A DNA stretch of 64,000 bases from positions 1-64,000 of the forward strand of contig JBBANM010000028.1 of assembly GCA_040401995.1 (NCBI GenBank), read 5' to 3'. Positions within the stretch are counted from its first letter, which is position 1. Each line of letters begins with the position of its first letter. The position numbers and the translations under genes are program-made. Source of the stretch: Haliscomenobacter sp040401995. Lineage in GTDB: Bacteria > Bacteroidota > Bacteroidia > Chitinophagales > Saprospiraceae. Positions 46,061 through 56,291 of this stretch are shown in pieces. Below the pieces are notes generated by a model that was given only the letters and a program-made list of their open reading frames with translations, made no database searches and had not been told where the DNA came from.

Positions 46061-47713
46061 TTACTTTTCTTCCTCAAATTCCCAAGTGGCCAACAATACG
46101 GTGCGCGGGTCAAGTACCACCCGCTCGGGTTTGGCATCAGCGGGGAGAGTCCATTCTTGCTTGGTGGTGTTCATGGGGTATTTTACAATTTCGGGTAATA
46201 AAGCGCCCGTTTTGTACACCCCTACTTCCAGCGAAAAATTAAAGGGATAGGCCTTCTCCTGGGTTTGCGCCAACTGGATTTTTACTTGTTTATTTACTGC
46301 ATCGTATTTCCAGGTTCCTTTGAGGGCAATGTTTCCGCCCTGGTACAGCCATTGCTGAAAAAACGACTTCAGATCTTGTCCTGAAGCGCGCTCCATGGCC
46401 AGTCGAAAATCGGTAGTAGTGGCATTGCTGTTCATAAAGCTCCGGTAGTAAGCGCGGATGCCTGCTTGAAATGCTTGGTCGCCCAGTTGATTGCGCAACA
46501 TGTGCAAGATCCAAGCGCCTTTTTGATAAGTCAACCCGCTGGTAACCGAAGTTTTTTCCGGCGAACGATCGTCGATGATTTTATAACCTGGATCCTTGGC
46601 CGCTTGGGTGTAAACGGTCTTTTTTGCGCCTTGTAATTGGCTCAAAAACTCCTCGCGTCCGTAGGCATGTTCTACAAAAAGCATGGTGAAATAGGTCGCA
46701 AAACCTTCGCTTAGCCAGGCATCATCCCAGCTGGATTCGGTCACAGCATTACCAAACCACTGGTGCGCCAATTCGTGGATTACCACATTGCGCAGTCGGA
46801 TGCTGCGCTTACCATCCACCAATTCCTCTCCATAAAAAATTGCCGACGAGGTTTCCATTCCCCCCTTTACGCTGGGGGTTTGCACATTGGCAATTTTTTC
46901 GTACACATACGGGCCAACGTAGTCCGAGAAAAAGCTCACCGTTTGTTTGGTGGGTTCGGCAAAATCAAAAAAGCCGGCATCGCGGTCTTTGTTGTACACC
47001 CAGGTTTGGATGGATTTGCCCTCAAACGTATCAACATACTGCACCGCAAATTCCGCCACACCTAATACATACAACCAAGAAGAGACGGGTATCGACTGCT
47101 TCCAGTGGGTCAGTTTGGTATTGGCGTCCAAGTTGGTTTCTTCCACCAGCAACCCGTTGGATACCACCTGGTAATGCGCTGGTGCAGTGACGATGAATTC
47201 GCTGGTTGCTTTTTCATAAGGGTGATCGATGGTGGGGAGCCAATGTCGGGCGCGGTTGGGCCAGTTTTCATTAAAAAAACTGCGATCGCCATAGCGGGTT
47301 GCCCCGATCCGCAATCCATCCGCCGGAATGCCGTGGTAGTGAATCAGCAGCGTTATTTCGGTATTTGCGGCAGGCGCTTTGTCAAAATTGATCCAGAGCT
47401 CATTATTGCTATGGGTGTAGTTCAATTTTTTCGTCCCTAATTCAACCGACGTTACTTGCATGCCTTTTCCTTTCAATGCCTCGGTGGCGTTGACCAGATC
47501 AAGTCGGATTTTATCAACGCCGTCTTTTTTGAAAAAAATGGACAGGTGCGTCGTCCCCACAATCTCATCACTGGCATCCGACAAAGTCAGTTCGAACGCA
47601 TAGTGCAACACGTCAATATTGAAATTCTTAGGGTAGTTGTCGGCAAAAACCGCCGTCGTTTGTCCTAGAAATACAGCAAGCAGCAAAAACAATATTCTAA
47701 ATTTTTCTTTCAT
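46061..47713 (-). CDS. M1 family zinc aminopeptidase, exported
   Basis: A 550-residue enzyme with a signal peptide (MKEKFRILFLLLAVFLGQTTAVFA). Zinc ligands are in HELAHQWFG (His313, His317) and WLSEGFATYF (Glu336), with Glu314 as general base. GGMETSSA at 284-291 corresponds to the GAMEN exopeptidase motif. It has only the N-terminal beta domain, catalytic domain and a short C-terminal beta domain, lacking the long helical C-terminal domain of cytosolic PepN, a common form in exported Bacteroidota members. Confidence 0.94.
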   Translation of the reverse strand: MKEKFRILFLLLAVFLGQTTAVFADNYPKNFNIDVLHYAFELTLSDASDEIVGTTHLSIFFKKDGVDKIRLDLVNATEALKGKGMQVTSVELGTKKLNYTHSNNELWINFDKAPAANTEITLLIHYHGIPADGLRIGATRYGDRSFFNENWPNRARHWLPTIDHPYEKATSEFIVTAPAHYQVVSNGLLVEETNLDANTKLTHWKQSIPVSSWLYVLGVAEFAVQYVDTFEGKSIQTWVYNKDRDAGFFDFAEPTKQTVSFFSDYVGPYVYEKIANVQTPSVKGGMETSSAIFYGEELVDGKRSIRLRNVVIHELAHQWFGNAVTESSWDDAWLSEGFATYFTMLFVEHAYGREEFLSQLQGAKKTVYTQAAKDPGYKIIDDRSPEKTSVTSGLTYQKGAWILHMLRNQLGDQAFQAGIRAYYRSFMNSNATTTDFRLAMERASGQDLKSFFQQWLYQGGNIALKGTWKYDAVNKQVKIQLAQTQEKAYPFNFSLEVGVYKTGALLPEIVKYPMNTTKQEWTLPADAKPERVVLDPRTVLLATWEFEEEK

Positions 47714-47827
47714 CGGAGGAGATTGTACCCCCCAAAATACAAAACCATCAAATATAACCTCGTACAGAGTGGCAATTCCCCAAAGAAATTTTATTTTTAT
47801 CGAGATTGATTCGAACCAGCCTTTAAA

Positions 47828-50455
47828 ATGGATACCAACATGCGTAACGCGCTTTTCCTTTCCTCGTTTTTTTTATGCTTTATTTGCTCCATTCTTTTTG
47901 CCCAGCAACCCGTTTCACCGCTGGAGGCTTCTTTTTTACAATATCAAAAACTAAAAACCAACAGTACCTTCCGTTTGGATTGGGTTTCGCTGGGCCCGGT
48001 TGTCAATTCCGCTCGCGCCGACATCGTGCAGATCGATCCATTTCATCCAGGTACGATGTATGTTGGTTTTGGCTCCGGAGGATTGTGGAAAACCACCAAT
48101 CACGGTATCTCCTGGCAATCCATTTTTGAAGAAAAATCGGCTTTAGGTCTGGGCGATGTCGAGCTCGCCCCTTCCAATCCCAATATCATTTACTTGGGAA
48201 CTGGCGAAAACTTAAAAAAACCGCGCAATTTCACCCTTCCAGGTACCGGCATGTACCGCTCCGACGATGCCGGAAAAACCTGGCGGCATATCGGCTTGGA
48301 AGATTCTTGGTCGATCGCGGAGATCGCCATTCATCCCAAAAATCCCAATATTGTCCTGGTTTCCGTACTGGGGCATTTGTGGACCAAAAACCCCAACCGC
48401 GGGCTTTACCGCACTATCGATGGCGGTAAAACCTGGCAGCAAGTGTTGTCAAAAGGCGAAACAACCGGCTCCAATGATGTTGTGATCGCGCCTGCAAATC
48501 CGCAAATTTTGTATGCTTCTTTGTGGGAAATGTACCCCGGCATCAGCGGCAAAAACAGCGGGGTTTACCGCAGCAAGGATGGCGGCGCTACCTGGGCGCC
48601 CAGCGGCAAAGGATTACCAACTGGGCCATTGACCGGCCGAATTGGTTTAGCGGTTTCCCATACCAACCCCAATAAAGCCTATGCCCTGATCGATAACCTC
48701 AACAACGCCCGCGATGAAGCCGCCGAGCTCTACAAAACCACCGATGGCGGCGCTACCTGGACCAAAACCCACGCTGGGCCTTTCAAAATTTTTCCCGGCA
48801 TTGGTTGGTACTTTACCGATGTGTATGTCAATCCCAAAAACGACGAGGAGGTTTTTTGCTTGGGCGTGCGCCTAGCGCATAGCACTGACGGCGGCAAAAC
48901 CTTTTCCTTTCTTGGCGGTCGGGTATCGCGAATCAACCCCAGCTTGGCACAAGGCTTGCACCTCGATCACAGCGAACTCTGGATCAATCCCACCAACCCC
49001 GACCATATCGCAGTGGGCAACGATGGCGGGTTTTATGTGAGCTACGACAAAGGCGTTTCTTGGATGCACTACAATAACATTCCCGTTGGCGAATTTTACG
49101 ACCTTACCATTGATCAAAAAAATGCCGTCGTTTATGCTGGCACCCAAGATGATGCTACCGTATATGGCCCGCCCAAAGAATTCAACCCCAACTTCCCCGA
49201 TCCTTGGAAATATTTGTGGATCGACCCTTGGGATGGCGGAGACGGTTGCGTGAGCCAAGTCGATCCTGAAGACGACGGCATTGTGTACTACAGCATGCAA
49301 CATGGCGCAGTTCAACGATTGGATCGCCGCACCGATGTGGCCGTTTCCATTCAACCGGAACTCCCAAGCGGGTATACCGATACCTTACGTTTCAATTACA
49401 TTACGCCTTATTTTATCTCGCCTTTTGCTCACCAGACGCTTTACCATGGCGGTAATTTCATTTTCAAAAGCACCGAGCGGGGCGATCATTGGCAGGTGAT
49501 CAGTCCTAATTTGGCAAAATCAGCGATCCTGGAAAAAAAATCGTTTTCCAGCGGCGCATTGGTGGAATCAAAAATTGCCAAAGGCTTGCTTTATGCCGGT
49601 ACCGATCATGGCGCTTGTTGGGTATCGAAAAACGATGGCGGCGCCTGGGAGGAAGTTTCTCAAGGCCTGGCCAACAATTACATCCGCAGCATATGCCCCT
49701 CGCGTTTTGTCAAGGAGCGGGTGTATTTGGCCATGACGGGCATCAATTACGATGATTTGCACCATTATTTGTATGTTTCTGAAGATTATGGCAAAAACTG
49801 GAAAAACATCGCTGTTGGTTTGCCCGATGAGCCCATTAATGTCATTTTAGAAGATCCATTACGCGAAAACGTGTTGTACGCGGGCAGTATCCGTGGAGTG
49901 TATGTTTCGTTAGATCGTGGCCAAAACTGGTCGTACCTGGGACTAAATATGCCGGTCGCCGCCATTGCCGATTTGGAAGTATTGGAGTCGAGCATGGAAT
50001 TGTTGGTAGCTACCCATGGACATGGTTTGTACAAAATGGACATTCGCCCAATTCAAGCCATAATGGCAAGCAATTGGAATGATACTTCCAGCCAACTTTT
50101 CCCTGTACCCAACGGCAAACGCCCTTGGTTCAATTCTGCGGAAGGCGAACCCGATTATCGTACCGAAGAAAAAACGCCGATCTCTTTCTGGCTCAATGCT
50201 GCTCAACCCATTACCCTTTCCTTGCGCGATGCTACTCAAAACGAGGTTTGGAAAAAAACGATCAACGGCCAAAAAGGCTTGAATCAGTTCCGTTGGGACT
50301 TAGTAACCAGCACCGAGGCCAGCGATTACCCTTATTTTGTTCACTATGAAAAATTCCTGGAAGCCGGTACTTACCAATTGGTGCTGACGGATGGAAAAAC
50401 CGAGTCGGTTCAACCATTTTTGGTTGCCAATGGGGTATCGCCGTATCGGAAATAA
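47828..50455 (+). CDS. Exported BNR/sortilin-like repeat protein
   Basis: An 875-residue protein with a signal peptide (FLSSFFLCFICSILFAQ); the start may be the second ATG at 47840. The body is a ten-bladed type propeller made of Asp-box repeats: SGGLWKTTNHGISWQS, MYRSDDAGKTWRHI, LYRTIDGGKTWQQV, VYRSKDGGATWAPS, LYKTTDGGATWTKT and others. This is the VPS10/sortilin or photosystem stability-like layout. Many Bacteroidota proteins annotated as glycosyl hydrolases of this type have no demonstrated activity, so glycan or protein binding is as likely. Confidence 0.88.
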   Translation: MDTNMRNALFLSSFFLCFICSILFAQQPVSPLEASFLQYQKLKTNSTFRLDWVSLGPVVNSARADIVQIDPFHPGTMYVGFGSGGLWKTTNHGISWQSIFEEKSALGLGDVELAPSNPNIIYLGTGENLKKPRNFTLPGTGMYRSDDAGKTWRHIGLEDSWSIAEIAIHPKNPNIVLVSVLGHLWTKNPNRGLYRTIDGGKTWQQVLSKGETTGSNDVVIAPANPQILYASLWEMYPGISGKNSGVYRSKDGGATWAPSGKGLPTGPLTGRIGLAVSHTNPNKAYALIDNLNNARDEAAELYKTTDGGATWTKTHAGPFKIFPGIGWYFTDVYVNPKNDEEVFCLGVRLAHSTDGGKTFSFLGGRVSRINPSLAQGLHLDHSELWINPTNPDHIAVGNDGGFYVSYDKGVSWMHYNNIPVGEFYDLTIDQKNAVVYAGTQDDATVYGPPKEFNPNFPDPWKYLWIDPWDGGDGCVSQVDPEDDGIVYYSMQHGAVQRLDRRTDVAVSIQPELPSGYTDTLRFNYITPYFISPFAHQTLYHGGNFIFKSTERGDHWQVISPNLAKSAILEKKSFSSGALVESKIAKGLLYAGTDHGACWVSKNDGGAWEEVSQGLANNYIRSICPSRFVKERVYLAMTGINYDDLHHYLYVSEDYGKNWKNIAVGLPDEPINVILEDPLRENVLYAGSIRGVYVSLDRGQNWSYLGLNMPVAAIADLEVLESSMELLVATHGHGLYKMDIRPIQAIMASNWNDTSSQLFPVPNGKRPWFNSAEGEPDYRTEEKTPISFWLNAAQPITLSLRDATQNEVWKKTINGQKGLNQFRWDLVTSTEASDYPYFVHYEKFLEAGTYQLVLTDGKTESVQPFLVANGVSPYRK

Positions 50456-50468
50456 GTTAGGTTTTTCC

Positions 50469-50572
50469 CATACTACTGGACATTTTAAATTTTTGGCGAG
50501 CTGTAAACCTTCCAGGTCTTGGAGACCTGGAAGGTTTTGCAACCCCTATACAGAAAAATGTCCAGTAGTATG
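50469..50572. repeat. Family-1 MITE-like element, copy 4
   Basis: Complete ends (CATACTACTGGACATTTT and its complement) and core hairpin. Flanks GGTTTTTCC (50460-50468) and GGTTTTCCC (50573-50581) agree at 8 of 9 positions, again like a target duplication. It sits 13 bp after the stop of the BNR gene. Confidence 0.85.
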
Positions 50573-50582
50573 GGTTTTCCCT

Positions 50583-50662
50583 ACGATAACTAAACTTTGA
50601 AAGTTTAGTTATCGTGGATCCTTTACCTTACCGTTACTAAACTTCAAAAGTTTAGTAACGGT
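50583..50662. other. Two successive near-perfect palindromes
   Basis: 50583-50615 has 16-bp arms (ACGATAACTAAACTTT) around one base. 50630-50662 has 15-bp arms (ACCGTTACTAAACTT) around three bases. Both share the core ACTAAACTT. They precede the acyl-CoA synthetase start by 48 bp, so they could be operators or leader-RNA hairpins as well as repeat debris. Confidence 0.7.
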
Positions 50663-50709
50663 GAAGCCTTTGTACCCGTGGATTCGTAGTCCTTTAAACC
50701 TGTTGCCAT

Positions 50710-52401
50710 ATGTCCACCGAGTCCTTATTTCGCCAAGTTCAAACCCTCATCGCTGATCAGCAATTTGATCAACTGTCAGCATTAAACATTACTAAACCAC
50801 AAAAATTCAACTGGGTACGTGAAATTTTTGAAGCCATACATATCAAAGAGCAGCCCCAGGCTACAGCGCTGCTTTGGACCGATGGCACGCAAACCCAATC
50901 TTTTTCCTTCTTGGATCTGCAAGTGCGTTGCAATCAATACGTCAATTTTCTACGTCAGCACGGGTTGGCCACTGGCGCGGTGATCTATTCCCAAATGCCC
51001 TTATTGCCGGAGAATTGGCTTACCATTCTGGCCGCCATCAAAGGTGGATTTCGCTTGATCCCCGCGGCGACCATTCTGAGTGTACACGACATTGTGTACC
51101 GTTTTGGCAAACTACTTCCTGAAGCGGTGATCGCCGACGCGGATAATGCCCAAAAAATTGATGAAGCCGAGGAGCTTTCTGGTAAACCGCTTTCCCTAAA
51201 AATCATCGTTGGCGGCGCGCGGCCAGGTTGGGTGTCTTTTGAAGCCATTTATCAAGAATCACAAACTGCTCAAGCTGCCGACACCCTGGCCGACGATCCG
51301 CTTTTTCTGTTTTTCACTTCTGGCACAACCGGTATGCCCAAAGTAGTGACCCATACCCATACCAGCTATCCCTTGGGGCATCTCAGCACCGCCGCCTGGG
51401 TCGGCTTGCGCAAAGGAGATGTCCATTACAACATCTCTCAACCCGGCTGGGCAAAGTTTGCGTGGAGCAGCTTTTTTGCACCTTGGAACATGGGTGCGAC
51501 CATTTTTGCTTTCCACCAGTTGGGGCGGTTCAATGCCCAAGAACAATTGCAATTACTGGAAAAACATCGGGTTACCACCTTTTGTGCGCCGCCTACCGCT
51601 TTGCGCATGCTGATCCTCGAAGATTTAAATGCCTACCGCTTTAGTTTGCGGGAATGCGTTGCTGCCGGCGAACCGCTGAACCCAGAGATCATTGAGATCT
51701 GGAAAAAGGGCACCGGAATTACCCTACGCGACGGCTACGGCCAAACTGAAAGTACTTGTTTGGTGGCCAACATGCCCCACAGCAAGATCAAGTACGGCTC
51801 CATGGGTAAACCCACTTTTTTGTACGACATCATCATTGCCGATGAGGAAGGAAAGGAATTACCCGCCAACGAAGAAGGCAACATTTGTGTAAAAACCAAT
51901 ACCGGCAAACCCAACGGTATTTTCTTCGAGTACTTTGGCGATCCGGAGAAGAAAAAAACCGTGTTCAAGTTTGACTTGTACTACACTGGCGACAAAGCTT
52001 ACAAAGACGAGGAAGGCTACATCTGGTTTGTGGGGCGTGATGATGATGTCATCAAAAGCTCTGATTACCGCGTAGGGCCCTTTGAAGTGGAAAGTATATT
52101 ACTGGAACATCCGGCGGTGGTGGAATCGGCAGTGGTGGGTAGCCCACATGCAGTGCGCGGTTTTTTGGTAAAAGCCTTCATTGTGCTTGGAGCTGACCAA
52201 ACGCCCGATCAAACACTGGCCGACGAAATTTTTGCTTTTGCCAAAAAGAATCTAGCGCCTTACAAAACGCCGCGTATCCTGGAGTTTGTAAAGGAGCTGC
52301 CCAAAACCATTAGCGGAAAAATCCGCCGCGTAGAGTTGCGTGCCAATGAAGCGGTGCAACGCTTGCATGGAAAAAATGGCGAACATGAATATTTTTATTA
52401 G
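50710..52401 (+). CDS. Acyl-CoA synthetase (AMP-forming, ACSM-like)
   Basis: A 563-residue member of the adenylate-forming superfamily. FFTSGTTGMPKVV at about 201-213 is the P-loop, GYGQTES near 344 the adenine-binding motif, YYTGDKAYKDEEGYIWFVGR near 421 the hinge, and PKTISGKIRR near 535 carries the catalytic lysine. The central block KFAWSSFFAPWNMGATIF is typical of acetyl- to medium-chain acyl-CoA synthetases of the ACSM/Acs-like branch. It activates a carboxylic acid to its CoA ester in the cytoplasm; chain length cannot be told. It is a single-gene unit. Confidence 0.92.
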   Translation: MSTESLFRQVQTLIADQQFDQLSALNITKPQKFNWVREIFEAIHIKEQPQATALLWTDGTQTQSFSFLDLQVRCNQYVNFLRQHGLATGAVIYSQMPLLPENWLTILAAIKGGFRLIPAATILSVHDIVYRFGKLLPEAVIADADNAQKIDEAEELSGKPLSLKIIVGGARPGWVSFEAIYQESQTAQAADTLADDPLFLFFTSGTTGMPKVVTHTHTSYPLGHLSTAAWVGLRKGDVHYNISQPGWAKFAWSSFFAPWNMGATIFAFHQLGRFNAQEQLQLLEKHRVTTFCAPPTALRMLILEDLNAYRFSLRECVAAGEPLNPEIIEIWKKGTGITLRDGYGQTESTCLVANMPHSKIKYGSMGKPTFLYDIIIADEEGKELPANEEGNICVKTNTGKPNGIFFEYFGDPEKKKTVFKFDLYYTGDKAYKDEEGYIWFVGRDDDVIKSSDYRVGPFEVESILLEHPAVVESAVVGSPHAVRGFLVKAFIVLGADQTPDQTLADEIFAFAKKNLAPYKTPRILEFVKELPKTISGKIRRVELRANEAVQRLHGKNGEHEYFY

Positions 52402-52460
52402 ACTTGATAGGTAGGTAGTCTGTTTGGTTAAAAATGCCTTTTTTCCTGCAATTTTGATCC

Positions 52461-52623
52461 CTAGGAACGGGTGAATAATAAAGTGCCATTTTAGCCGCAG
52501 CTATTTTGCTGCCAATCAACTATCTTTTGAGGCGCAATGTGGAGCATTACAACGAAAAAGATAGGAAGACCGGCGGTGAAAGAGCCAGGCAAAAGTGGTA
52601 CTTTATTGTTTAACCGTTCCCTA
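52461..52623. repeat. Family-4 element, copy 1
   Basis: Imperfect terminal inverted repeats: AGGAACGGGTGAATAATAAA at the left and the complement of GGAACGGTTAAACAATAAAG at the right. Internally CTATCTTTT is inverted as AAAAAGATAG, with GAGGCGCAATGTGG between. It matches 56031-56194 closely and 63088-63262 loosely. It occupies most of the 299-bp gap before the tricorn-like gene. Confidence 0.8.
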
Positions 52624-52700
52624 GCATTACCTCGAAAACAAATCCAGCTGATGAACCTTTATTTATTTGCTTACAACATCACCGAAACATAGCAAGTCTT

Positions 52701-55700
52701 ATGAAACCAAATTTCACCACGTTTTACTCCCAAATCTCCAAGCCTTGGTGCCTGGCTATCGGCTTGTTTTTCAGCCTAATCAGCGCCAATATGGCGCAAG
52801 GAACCCGGTTGCTCCGCCAGCCCACGATCAGCGAACAAAATATTGCCTTTATCTACGGAGGCGATCTTTGGGTAGTGGGTCGCAATGGCGGTGAAGCGCG
52901 GCGCCTTACCAGCACGCCTGCCCAGGAAAACGATCCGCACTTTTCACCCGATGGGAAATCCATCGCTTTCACCTCTGATCGTGCCGGTTCTAATTCCGTG
53001 TACCTGGTATCCGTTGATGGTGGTGCCCCTACCCGATTGACCTGGCATCCTTCGCCTGCGTTTGCGCGGGGTTGGACGCCCGATGGCAAACGCGTGCTAT
53101 ACGCCTGCAATCGTGAAACCGCGCCCACCAACTACCATCGCCTCTGGACGGTAGCATCACAAGGGGGGCCTTCTACCCTATTGCCAGCGCCTTGGGCGTT
53201 TTCAGGTAGCTATGCCGCTGATGGCAAAAAGATCGTATTGGACCGTATGAGCCGCTGGGATGTAGAATGGCGCGATTATCGCGGCGGTCAAAATACGCCG
53301 CTTAGCATCCTCAACTTGGATGACCTCAGCGAGACCAAAATCCCCTGTGAGCGCACCACCGATACCCAGCCGCTTTGGCTAGGCAATATGATTTATTTCC
53401 TTTCCGACCGTGATTGGACGGTAAACATTTGGGCATATAACCCAGCTACCGGTGCGGCGACCCAGAAAACTAAGTTCAAAGGCACCTCGGTCAAATGGCT
53501 GTCGGGCGATCATGGTCAAATCGTTTTTGAACAAGATGGCTATTTGAGCACCCTTGATCCAGCTTCAGGCGCTACCAAAAAATTGGAAATCACCGTTCAC
53601 GGTGATTTCCCTTGGGCCGAGACCCGCTGGGAAAACCTCAACAAAAGGATCAACGCGGCTTCGCTATCTCCAACTGGAAAAAGAATAGTAATGGAAGCGC
53701 GTGGTGAAATTTTCACCGTACCAGTTACCAATGGCGATCCACGCAACCTTACCCATAGCTCCAATGCCGATGACCGCGCGCCGATTTGGTCGCCCGATGG
53801 CAGCAAAGTAGCCTGGTTTTCCGATAACGGCGAAGGATATGGCTTGATGATTGCTTCTCAAGATGGATTGGGCGCCCCCCGCCGCTTGTCGATTGGCGAA
53901 TCAAAAATGGCCTGGAAACCTACCTGGTCGCCCGACGGGACCCGCATTGCCTTCAATGACGATGATGTACGAGTACGGGTTATTGAAGTCTCTAGTGGCA
54001 AAATCACCACTGCCGATGTAGGCGGAACCAACATTGAGCGGGGCTCAATGAGCATTACTTGGTCGCCCGATTCAAAATGGTTGGCCTATTCCAAAACGGC
54101 GCCCAATACTTTCCGTCGCGTCAATGTATGGTCGGTAGCAACCGGCGAGGTTCACCCGGTTACCAATTTACTCGCTGATGCCTTTGCACCAGCATGGGAT
54201 CGCAATGGCCGCCATTTGTATTTTTTGGCCAGTACCGATGTGGCCTTGGGCTCCGGTTGGGCCAACACCAGCGCTGGATCAGCCAACCCGGTTTATGCCG
54301 CCTATGTTATGGTATTGCGCAAGGATGACCCAACTCCATTTTTGCCGAAAAGCGACGAAGAAGCCGATACTTCGAAGGCCGCGAAAAAGGACGTAAAAAT
54401 GGATAAAAAACCCGCCAAAGACACCGTGGAAGCGGTGCGCATTGATTGGGAAAAAATCGATCGTCGTACTCTGGCCTTACCCATCCCGGTTAAGAACTAT
54501 GCCGAGATGCTGAGCGGCCCTAAAGGATCGGTCTTTATTGGCGAGGAAGTACCCAATAGTCCTGCACTGGTATTGTATAAATTCACGCTTGAAGATAAAA
54601 AGGCTACTGAATTTGCCCGTGGACAACAATTCTCTGTTTCTGCGGATGGAGAAAAAATCTTGTTTCAATCAGGAGGTTCTTGGCGCGTAGTCAGCACCGC
54701 CAAACCGCCCGCTGGCAACGAAGGCGGCGTCGCAGTTACCTTGCGCATGCAATTGGATCGTTTGGCTGAGTGGCAGCAAATTTTTGACGAAACCTGGCAC
54801 TACGAACGCGATTTCTTCTACGATCCCAATATGCATGGACGCGATTGGCAAGAAGTACGCGCACGTTATGCCCCATTGGTGCCTTACGTGCGGCACCGCA
54901 GCGATTTATTCTATATCTTGGATCAAGTCAATGGTGAATTAAGCGTAGGCCATAGCTTTGTTTCGGGTGGCGATTACCCAGCAGTTGATACCTCCCGTAC
55001 GGGTCTATTGGGCGCAGATTTGGCCATTGAAAACGGTCGCTGGCGCATCAAACGGATTTACACCACCGAGAGTTGGAACCCAGGATTGAAAGCCCCCTTG
55101 GATCGCCCCAACCTCAAAGTTCAAGAGGGATATTATATCTTGAGCATTGACGGTGTGGAATTGACCGCTGCCGATGATCCTTACCGCTTGTTGGATGGCA
55201 CGGTAGGCAAACAAACACAGTTGCAAATCAACGATCGCCCAACATTGGAAGGTGCTTGGAAAGAAACAGTTGAACCCATAGCCAGTGAAAATGCACTGCG
55301 GCAACGCACTTGGGTTGAAGACAATCGCCGCAAAGTCGATGAGCTTTCAAAAGGACGGCTGGCCTACGTTTGGGTGCCCAATACCGGCGAACAAGGTTTG
55401 GTTTCCTTCAACCGGTACTTTTTTGCCCAACAAGACAAAGAAGGCGCCGTAATTGACGAACGTTTCAACGGCGGTGGTTCTTTGGATGACTACATGGTGG
55501 ATTTAATGACCCGCCAACTGCGCGCCGCATTTACCAACGAAGTTCCCAACGGCGTGCCCGGAAGACTCCCAGGTGGCATTCTAGGTCCAAAAGTATTGTT
55601 GATCAACGAACTGGCTGGATCTGGTGGCGACTTTTTCCCTTGGGTGTTCCGTCATCAAAAAGCGGGTCCGCTGATTGGCGCGCGTACTTGGGGGGGATTG

Positions 55701-55967
55701 GTAAAATCATCCACCCATTATTTGATGGTAGATGGCGGTCGGGTTACTGCACCCGATAACGCAATCTTCGACCCCAACGAAAACCGTTTTATTGCTGAAA
55801 ACGAAGGCATCGCACCAGATATTGAAGTACTTTCTACCGCAAAAGCAACAGCGGAAGGGCATGATCTACAGTTGGAACGCGCCGTGCAAGAAACACTGGA
55901 TTTGATCAAAAAAGTGGGGACGCCAAAAGTGGTGGTTCCGCCTTATTCTAAACCAGCAAAACATTGA
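52701..55967 (+). CDS. Tricorn-like S41 peptidase with WD40-type propeller
   Basis: A 1088-residue protein with an N-terminal signal (WCLAIGLFFSLISANMAQG). The first 550 residues are PD40/WD40 beta-propeller repeats (DPHFSPDGKSIAFTSDR, RAPIWSPDGSKVAWFSD, WKPTWSPDGTRIAFNDD). A C1 helical domain, a PDZ domain near 780-860, and the S41 catalytic domain follow, with LINELAGSGGDFFP carrying the nucleophilic Ser near 973. This is the tricorn protease architecture, exported here. It would degrade peptides in the periplasm. It is flanked on both sides by family-4 repeats. Confidence 0.93.
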   Translation: MKPNFTTFYSQISKPWCLAIGLFFSLISANMAQGTRLLRQPTISEQNIAFIYGGDLWVVGRNGGEARRLTSTPAQENDPHFSPDGKSIAFTSDRAGSNSVYLVSVDGGAPTRLTWHPSPAFARGWTPDGKRVLYACNRETAPTNYHRLWTVASQGGPSTLLPAPWAFSGSYAADGKKIVLDRMSRWDVEWRDYRGGQNTPLSILNLDDLSETKIPCERTTDTQPLWLGNMIYFLSDRDWTVNIWAYNPATGAATQKTKFKGTSVKWLSGDHGQIVFEQDGYLSTLDPASGATKKLEITVHGDFPWAETRWENLNKRINAASLSPTGKRIVMEARGEIFTVPVTNGDPRNLTHSSNADDRAPIWSPDGSKVAWFSDNGEGYGLMIASQDGLGAPRRLSIGESKMAWKPTWSPDGTRIAFNDDDVRVRVIEVSSGKITTADVGGTNIERGSMSITWSPDSKWLAYSKTAPNTFRRVNVWSVATGEVHPVTNLLADAFAPAWDRNGRHLYFLASTDVALGSGWANTSAGSANPVYAAYVMVLRKDDPTPFLPKSDEEADTSKAAKKDVKMDKKPAKDTVEAVRIDWEKIDRRTLALPIPVKNYAEMLSGPKGSVFIGEEVPNSPALVLYKFTLEDKKATEFARGQQFSVSADGEKILFQSGGSWRVVSTAKPPAGNEGGVAVTLRMQLDRLAEWQQIFDETWHYERDFFYDPNMHGRDWQEVRARYAPLVPYVRHRSDLFYILDQVNGELSVGHSFVSGGDYPAVDTSRTGLLGADLAIENGRWRIKRIYTTESWNPGLKAPLDRPNLKVQEGYYILSIDGVELTAADDPYRLLDGTVGKQTQLQINDRPTLEGAWKETVEPIASENALRQRTWVEDNRRKVDELSKGRLAYVWVPNTGEQGLVSFNRYFFAQQDKEGAVIDERFNGGGSLDDYMVDLMTRQLRAAFTNEVPNGVPGRLPGGILGPKVLLINELAGSGGDFFPWVFRHQKAGPLIGARTWGGLVKSSTHYLMVDGGRVTAPDNAIFDPNENRFIAENEGIAPDIEVLSTAKATAEGHDLQLERAVQETLDLIKKVGTPKVVVPPYSKPAKH

Positions 55968-56030
55968 TCGAGGTCTTTAGTGATTAACTTGGCTTTACGA
56001 ATTAGCGCTGCTGAGCTAGCTTTGGCGGCG

Positions 56031-56194
56031 CTAAGGAACGGGTGAATAATAAGTGGTCGCTTAAGCCGCCGCTATTTTGCCGCTAATCAACTATCTTTTG
56101 AGGCGCAATGTGGGGCATTGCAACGAAAAAGATAGGAAGAGTGGTGGTGAAAGAGCAAGGCAAAAGTGGGCACTTATTGTTTAACAGTTCCTAA
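56031..56194. repeat. Family-4 element, copy 2
   Basis: AGGAACGGGTGAATAATAAG at the left, TTATTGTTTAACAGTTCCT at the right; the middle CTATCTTTTGAGGCGCAATG is identical to copy 1. A further inverted pair, TACGAATTAG (55996) and CTAATTCGTA (56191), encloses it. It is part of a 736-bp gene-free stretch (55968-56703) that also holds a family-5 element and two hairpins. Confidence 0.8.
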
Positions 56195-56291
56195 TTCGTA
56201 GAGTACTTGTTTTACAATTATTTCTTATCCAATAAGGCTCTTGCCCATTTTACATCAGAATAGGAAATGCTGGCTTGCCCCAATTCGTTTA

